From assembly GCA_021797675.1 (NCBI GenBank), contig JAJZZH010000213.1:1-46556 (forward strand): DNA of 46,556 nucleotides, given 5' to 3'. Made by a program: the position numbers and the translations under genes. This document shows positions 42,407 to 46,556 of this stretch, one piece after another (the stretch's first letter is position 1; each line of letters starts with the position of its first letter). Origin of the DNA: Bacillota bacterium. GTDB taxonomy: Bacteria > Bacillota > Sulfobacillia > Sulfobacillales > Sulfobacillaceae. The notes beneath the pieces were generated by a model that made no database searches, had not been told where the DNA came from, and saw only the letters and a program-made list of their open reading frames with translations.

Positions 42407-44749
42407 ATGCATCTCAGCCTAAACGGCGACTGGACGCTCTATGCTGCCCCATCAGGCCAGGACTGCTCGACGCCGGTTGAGCTCGCGCAGTCGGCGATGA
42501 CCCGCATCGGAGCGAGCGTTCCGGGGAATGTGGAATTGGACCTGGTTCGCGCCGGCTTGTTGCCGGCAGACCTGTTTCACGGAGAAAACATCCTTGCGGT
42601 GCGTGCGTACGAAGATCATGCGTGGTGGTACGTCACCCGTTTCGACGTGCCGGAAGACATCGTGTCCCAACGCCCGACGCTCCACTTGGCGGGGGTGGAC
42701 GGTTGGGCGGAATATTGGGTCAACGGGACACGGTTGGGCGTTAGCGACAACATGCTGATCGAGCAAACCTGGGATTTGTCCGAGGTGGTCAACGCGGGCG
42801 CCAACACGCTGGCCATTCGCCTGCGGCCAGTACGTGAGCTGGCCTGGTCGAAGCCGGCGGCCCCGTATTGGGCCGGCCTCCTCCCGCTGACCGAAGAAAG
42901 CGTATGGGTACGCAAAGCCCCTCATGTCTATGGGTGGGACATCATGCCCCGGGCGGTTTCAGCGGGACTCTGGGGCGATGTATGGATTGAAGATACGCCG
43001 TCGGTGGCCATCGAGCGGATCTACGTGGCAACCCTCGAGGCAAGCCCCACCCGGGCGACCCTGGAGGTTTCGTACCAGTTGCGCCTTCCGCTGCAGATGG
43101 CTCGATCCAATCGATGTGAACTCCGCCTCCACGCCCGCTGTGAGGATTCACAATGGCACCACCGGTGGATCGTCCAGTTTCCCAGCGGCACCGGTCACGT
43201 TGCCGTGGACCGACCGTATCTCTGGTGGCCCTTTGGCTATGGCAGGCCACAGCTGTACGATCTCGTTGCCGAACTTTGGGTCGGTGCGGAGCGGGTGGCG
43301 GTTCGTCGCGAAACGGTCGGCATCCGCACCGTGTCCCTGGATCGCCGGGACGGCAGCGACTCCGCACCGGGCCAATTTCAGTTTATCGTCAACGGGGTGC
43401 CCGTGTTCGCGCGGGGAACCAACTGGGGACCGATCGATGTGTTTCACAGTCGGGACCGGGCGGGATACCCCCAGCGTCTGGGTTTGCTAAAGGCCTTACA
43501 CGGCAATATGGTGCGACTCTGGGGGGGCAATGTCTATCCCAGCGATGACTTCTATGCCTTCTGCGATCGGGAAGGTATTATGGTGTGGCAAGATTTTGCC
43601 ATGGCGTGTGCGCTCTATCCACAGCATCCGGATTTTCAGGCGGAAATCCGCCGCGAGGTGGTCGCCGTCGCACAGCGCTTCGCCAACCATGCCGCGTTGG
43701 TGCTCTGGTGCGGGGATAACGAAGTCGATCAGGTGGCCTATGCGCGTGGCATTCCCACGCGTCATAATGTGCTCACCCGACGGGTGATCCCCGAAGCCCT
43801 GGCCGAACAGGACCCGCACCGCTCCTATTTGCCGAGTTCGCCGTTCATCAGTCAGGCGGTGGACGATGCGCACAGCCTCAAGGGCATGCCCGAAGTGCAT
43901 CTTTGGGGCCCGCGCAATGACTTTAAGAGCGCGTTTTACACGGGATATTCGGCGCCGTTTGTCAGTGAAATCGGGTTTATGGGCCTGCCGTCGGCGGGAG
44001 CGCTGCGACGCTTCCTGGACCCTGATAAGGTGTGGCCGCCCGACAATCGGCAGTGGCTGGTCCATGCCAGCGACCCCACCGTGGAACCCACATCGCCGTA
44101 CTGGGAACGCGCCCGCAAGACCTTCGACCGCATCGAAGAATATTTCGGAACGATGCCGCCCGCGATCACGGACATCGCGCTGGCGTCGCAAATCGTGCAG
44201 GCGGAAGGTTTCAAATTCGCCATCGAATGGGCGCGCCAGCAAGGCAGCAAGACCGGTTTGTTATGGTGGAGTCTGTTTGACGGATGGCCCCAAGTCTCTG
44301 ACGCGGTGGTGGACTACTATTTGCAAAAGAAATTGGCCTTTGATTATATTCAGAGAGCGCAATCGCCCTTACTCGTGTTGATCGGCGAGCCGACCGTCGA
44401 TCAGGCCTATCCTGTGATTATCTCCAATCACCGCTGCGAACCTTGGCAAGGGCGGATTGTTGTCCGCGACGGAGAGACTCGCCGTGTTCGATGGGAAGGC
44501 GAGGCGCAGGCGGACCCCGGAGCCCTCGCCGAGGTCGCCCGGATCACGGTGAATACAAGTAGCCCAGCGGTCTTGACGCTGCATTGGTCCGTCGGGGAGG
44601 AGCGCTGCAGGAACCACTATGTGGTAGGTAAGCCCCCGTTTTCGTATGCGCAATATTGTGGATGGCTGCCGCATTTGCTGAAGGATCGGGCGGCAGACTA
44701 TCCGGCCGTGGCGGAGGTTCTAGGCAGCGAAGGCGTCTTTCGGGGATGA
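42407..44749 (+). CDS. Glycoside hydrolase family 2 beta-mannosidase
   Basis: A 780-residue GH2 enzyme from ATG 42407 with GGAAGGAG upstream; the frame is open back through the 12-bp repeats, but similarity begins here (MHLSLNGDWTLY). N-terminal sugar-binding domain: PGNVELDLVRAGLLPADLFHG, then LHLAGVDGWAEYWVNGTRLG. The immunoglobulin-like and barrel domains follow: FVNG-like FIVNGVPVFARGTNWGPIDVF, HGNMVRLWGGNVYPSDDFYAF and IMVWQDFAMACALYP. The acid-base site is VLWCGDNEVDQ and the nucleophile region FVSEIGFMGLPS. These are the marks of beta-mannosidases within GH2. No signal peptide. It hydrolyses terminal beta-mannose from internalised oligosaccharides and complements the two alpha-mannosidases. 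Confidence 0.93.
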   Translation: MHLSLNGDWTLYAAPSGQDCSTPVELAQSAMTRIGASVPGNVELDLVRAGLLPADLFHGENILAVRAYEDHAWWYVTRFDVPEDIVSQRPTLHLAGVDGWAEYWVNGTRLGVSDNMLIEQTWDLSEVVNAGANTLAIRLRPVRELAWSKPAAPYWAGLLPLTEESVWVRKAPHVYGWDIMPRAVSAGLWGDVWIEDTPSVAIERIYVATLEASPTRATLEVSYQLRLPLQMARSNRCELRLHARCEDSQWHHRWIVQFPSGTGHVAVDRPYLWWPFGYGRPQLYDLVAELWVGAERVAVRRETVGIRTVSLDRRDGSDSAPGQFQFIVNGVPVFARGTNWGPIDVFHSRDRAGYPQRLGLLKALHGNMVRLWGGNVYPSDDFYAFCDREGIMVWQDFAMACALYPQHPDFQAEIRREVVAVAQRFANHAALVLWCGDNEVDQVAYARGIPTRHNVLTRRVIPEALAEQDPHRSYLPSSPFISQAVDDAHSLKGMPEVHLWGPRNDFKSAFYTGYSAPFVSEIGFMGLPSAGALRRFLDPDKVWPPDNRQWLVHASDPTVEPTSPYWERARKTFDRIEEYFGTMPPAITDIALASQIVQAEGFKFAIEWARQQGSKTGLLWWSLFDGWPQVSDAVVDYYLQKKLAFDYIQRAQSPLLVLIGEPTVDQAYPVIISNHRCEPWQGRIVVRDGETRRVRWEGEAQADPGALAEVARITVNTSSPAVLTLHWSVGEERCRNHYVVGKPPFSYAQYCGWLPHLLKDRAADYPAVAEVLGSEGVFRG

Positions 44750-44813
44750 AACGGCCGATGACCCATGCACCGCCATCTCTTCCCTCCGTCTTACCGCCGC
44801 AAAGAGAGCCTCG

Positions 44814-45065
44814 GGGAGTTTCCCCACCGCCCGGGGAACGCAGCGCTTCGCGACGATTCGGGGGTATCTGCCGACGGCACACAAGCAGGGGCAACCGCTC
44901 GGAGCAGTGCGACGGGCGGTGGTGCAGCCCGTGGGGACTCGACACCGGATAACCCTCGTCACCGACGCTTGCGGCTGCAGACAGTGGGTCGGCGTTGGAC
45001 TCTTCCCCAAGGCGTGTGCCTTGAATTTGTTAGAAGGGCGGCGGGGCTACCCAAAACAGGGATAA
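44814..45065 (+). pseudogene. Transposase C-terminal fragment, IS66-like
   Basis: The plus frame reads GSFPTARGTQRFATIRGYLP then TAHKQGQPLGAVRRAVVQPV, which resembles the C-terminus of DDE transposases of the IS66 group (RFATIRSYLSTARKQG pattern). The next about 40 residues (GTRHRITLVTDACGCRQWVG) are less typical. It ends at TAA 45063-45065 and has no start or N-terminal part. A mobile element once inserted between the mannosidase and trpS. The family is a guess from one short motif. Confidence 0.45.
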
Positions 45066-45086
45066 ATCGCACTCCGGAAAGGTGGT

Positions 45087-45106
45087 GTCGACCGTTGCCG
45101 GTCGAC
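45087..45106 (+). promoter_or_regulatory. Perfect stem-loop upstream of trpS
   Basis: GTCGACCG (45087-45094) and CGGTCGAC (45099-45106) form an 8-bp stem with the loop TTGC, 63 bp before the trpS start. No T-run follows, so it is not a simple terminator. It could be a regulatory hairpin or an end of the adjacent transposase remnant. I find no T-box specifier elements around it. Confidence 0.5.
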
Positions 45107-45169
45107 AAACCGAGGCGAGACCAAGAATCGTGGTACGATGAGGTTGAATTCTTGCTCTTGAGGTGATGG

Positions 45170-46180
45170 ATGTTGCAGCAGGTGGTGTTGACTGGGATCA
45201 AGCCGACCGGACTCCCCCATTTAGGAAATTTAGTGGGGGCCATTCAACCGGCGATCGCTATGTCCTTGGATAACCAGAAGCGGGCGTTTTATTTCATTGC
45301 CGATTACCATGCGCTAACCACACTCAAAGATGCTCAGTTGCTGAAAGCGTATACCCTGCAAGTGGCAGCGACGTGGATTGCTCTCGGCCTGAATCCCTCG
45401 CGGGTGGTGTTCTATCGGCAGTCCGACGTTCCGGAATTGTTTGAGCTCAGCTGGATCTTGGCCTGCTTTACTCCTAAGGGGCTGATGAACAGAGCCCATG
45501 CGTATAAAGCCAGTGTGCAACGCAATGCAGAAATCGGGGAAGGGGACGTTGACGCCGGGGTCAATGTTGGCCTGTATACCTATCCTGTTTTAATGGCGGC
45601 AGACATTTTGCTCATGCAAACGCACTGGGTTCCGGTTGGCGGGGACCAAGTTCAGCACGTTGAAATTGCGCGGGACATCGCACAATATTTTAACCGCCAA
45701 TATCAACGCGCTGTATTTGTGCTGCCGGAGGCCCTGATCGATAAACAGGGTAGGGTGATTCCCGGAGTCGACGGCCGCAAGATGAGCAAAAGCTACAACA
45801 ATACGATTCCTATTTTTGGCCCGTCGGATGCGTTGCGAAAGCGGATCGTTCGGATTCCCACGGATTCCTCTGCCCCTGGAGAACCTAAGGATCCCGAGAC
45901 GTCCACCATATTCCATCTGTTTCGCTTGGTGGCTACGCCGGAACAAACCGCAGACTTTCACGCACAATTCCTGGCCGGCATTGCCTGGAAAGACGCCAAA
46001 GACCAACTCTTTAGCAGATTGGCCCAGCACTTAGCGGCGCCGCGAGAACGCTACCGCGACTTGGTCAAGGATCCTGCCATGATTGAAGGCATATTGGATC
46101 ACGGGGCGGAGCAGGCCCGCGATTTGGCCCAGGACACCATGCGTCGGGTACGGTTGACCATTGGACAAAATTTGCGATAA
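45170..46180 (+). CDS. trpS: Tryptophanyl-tRNA synthetase
   Basis: A 336-residue class Ic aminoacyl-tRNA synthetase that charges tRNA-Trp with tryptophan using ATP. ATG 45170 follows GAGGTGA. The HIGH-type signature is GIKPTGLPHLGN (residues 9-20), and the KMSKS loop is GRKMSKSYNN with KMSKS at 204-208. Other conserved blocks are FYFIADYHALTTLKD, VFYRQSDVPELFELSWIL, YPVLMAADILLMQTHWVPVG and GGDQVQHVEIARDIA. The length is standard. This is a housekeeping gene at the boundary of the accessory island. Its leader may be truncated by the transposase remnant upstream. Confidence 0.97.
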   Translation: MLQQVVLTGIKPTGLPHLGNLVGAIQPAIAMSLDNQKRAFYFIADYHALTTLKDAQLLKAYTLQVAATWIALGLNPSRVVFYRQSDVPELFELSWILACFTPKGLMNRAHAYKASVQRNAEIGEGDVDAGVNVGLYTYPVLMAADILLMQTHWVPVGGDQVQHVEIARDIAQYFNRQYQRAVFVLPEALIDKQGRVIPGVDGRKMSKSYNNTIPIFGPSDALRKRIVRIPTDSSAPGEPKDPETSTIFHLFRLVATPEQTADFHAQFLAGIAWKDAKDQLFSRLAQHLAAPRERYRDLVKDPAMIEGILDHGAEQARDLAQDTMRRVRLTIGQNLR

Positions 46181-46556
46181 GCGGTGTTGCCTGGAACCGT
46201 GGTGTCAGCAGCTGCCCAAAAACATCGACAAACCTATACAACTGCCTTCGTCTGACCTTTGTCTCCCTCCGAAGAGGGGAGAGGCGTTTGGGTGTATCCT
46301 CTTCTCGGCGCGTGGGGGATCCCCTCATCTGGCAAGCCAGCACCCTGCTGATCCCCCTCAGAAACGTCGCCCACCACTGGGGCACTCGCCTACCGTCCTT
46401 GGCGGCAGACGAGAGTGCGCGGTATTCGTCTATGCGCGACGCAGGCTTTAAGTCATCCTGGTATTTCGCAGAATACGTCAAGATGGTCGTTCCAGCGAAT
46501 CCATGGCAACCTGCCATGAATGTATTTTCGCTCTTTATTTCACGTTTGTCTATCTT
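46181..46556. other. Structured non-coding end of the window
   Basis: No convincing gene. Two hairpins are present: TCTCCCTC (46262-46269) pairing with GAGGGGAGA with one bulge (to 46282), and an outer 8-bp stem GGGGGATC (46314-46321)/GATCCCCC (46350-46357) enclosing the inner stem CTGGC (46329-46333)/GCCAG (46336-46340). A minus-strand open frame crosses trpS and is a shadow. The region could hold a terminator, a structured RNA, or the leader of a gene beyond the window. Confidence 0.5.

Noticed and set aside
45000-45169. T-box riboswitch upstream of trpS
   Set aside because: No T-box consensus, specifier loop or terminator-antiterminator pair could be found.

Overview
The window is GC-rich bacterial DNA with strong AGGAGG-type ribosome binding sites and many GTG or TTG starts, as in GC-rich Firmicutes. 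The sulfur genes (ArsR-rhodanese, DsrE, a decayed sulfide:quinone reductase) and heavy transposon decay would fit an acidophilic sulfur-oxidising Firmicute such as Sulfobacillus. That assignment is inference and no marker in the window proves it.

Layout. Positions 1-1500 are repeat-rich: an eight-copy 48-bp tandem array, four TTTCGA..TCGAAA palindromes, a perfect 26-bp palindrome and an IS200-type transposase with a bulged right-end hairpin. Positions 2148-4700 hold two minus-strand GT4 glycosyltransferases, the second preceded by the C-terminal stub of a sugar-nucleotide epimerase. Positions 4700-12500 are a decaying accessory stretch: a sulfur cluster (two intact genes and one frameshifted pseudogene), a toxin-antitoxin-like gene pair, a broken phosphotransferase-like gene and an intact SEC-C protein.

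From 13123 to 44749 a plus-strand sugar-catabolic island dominates, in two blocks. Block A (13123-22471): AraC regulator, ThuA-like protein, two Gfo/Idh/MocA oxidoreductases, a second ThuA-like protein, a DUF6259-like glycosidase, a dehydrogenase stub and an enolase-superfamily dehydratase. The ThuA plus Gfo/Idh pairing suggests processing of glycosides through keto-sugar intermediates. Block B (23564-44749): two dissimilar GH38 alpha-mannosidases, two SDRs, mannonate dehydratase UxuA, an FGGY kinase, KDPG aldolase, a zinc alcohol dehydrogenase, a ROK regulator, a ROK sugar kinase, a second enolase-superfamily enzyme and a GH2 beta-mannosidase. Read together, block B could take mannosides to mannose, mannonate, 2-keto-3-deoxygluconate (KDG), KDPG, and then pyruvate plus glyceraldehyde 3-phosphate. 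A RecD2-like helicase sits inside the island. Transposase fragments lie between the blocks and after the island.

The island has no intact transporter, only the stub of a MalG-type ABC permease (26263-26526). Either uptake is encoded elsewhere or the island is losing function. The window ends with trpS and a structured non-coding 3' segment.
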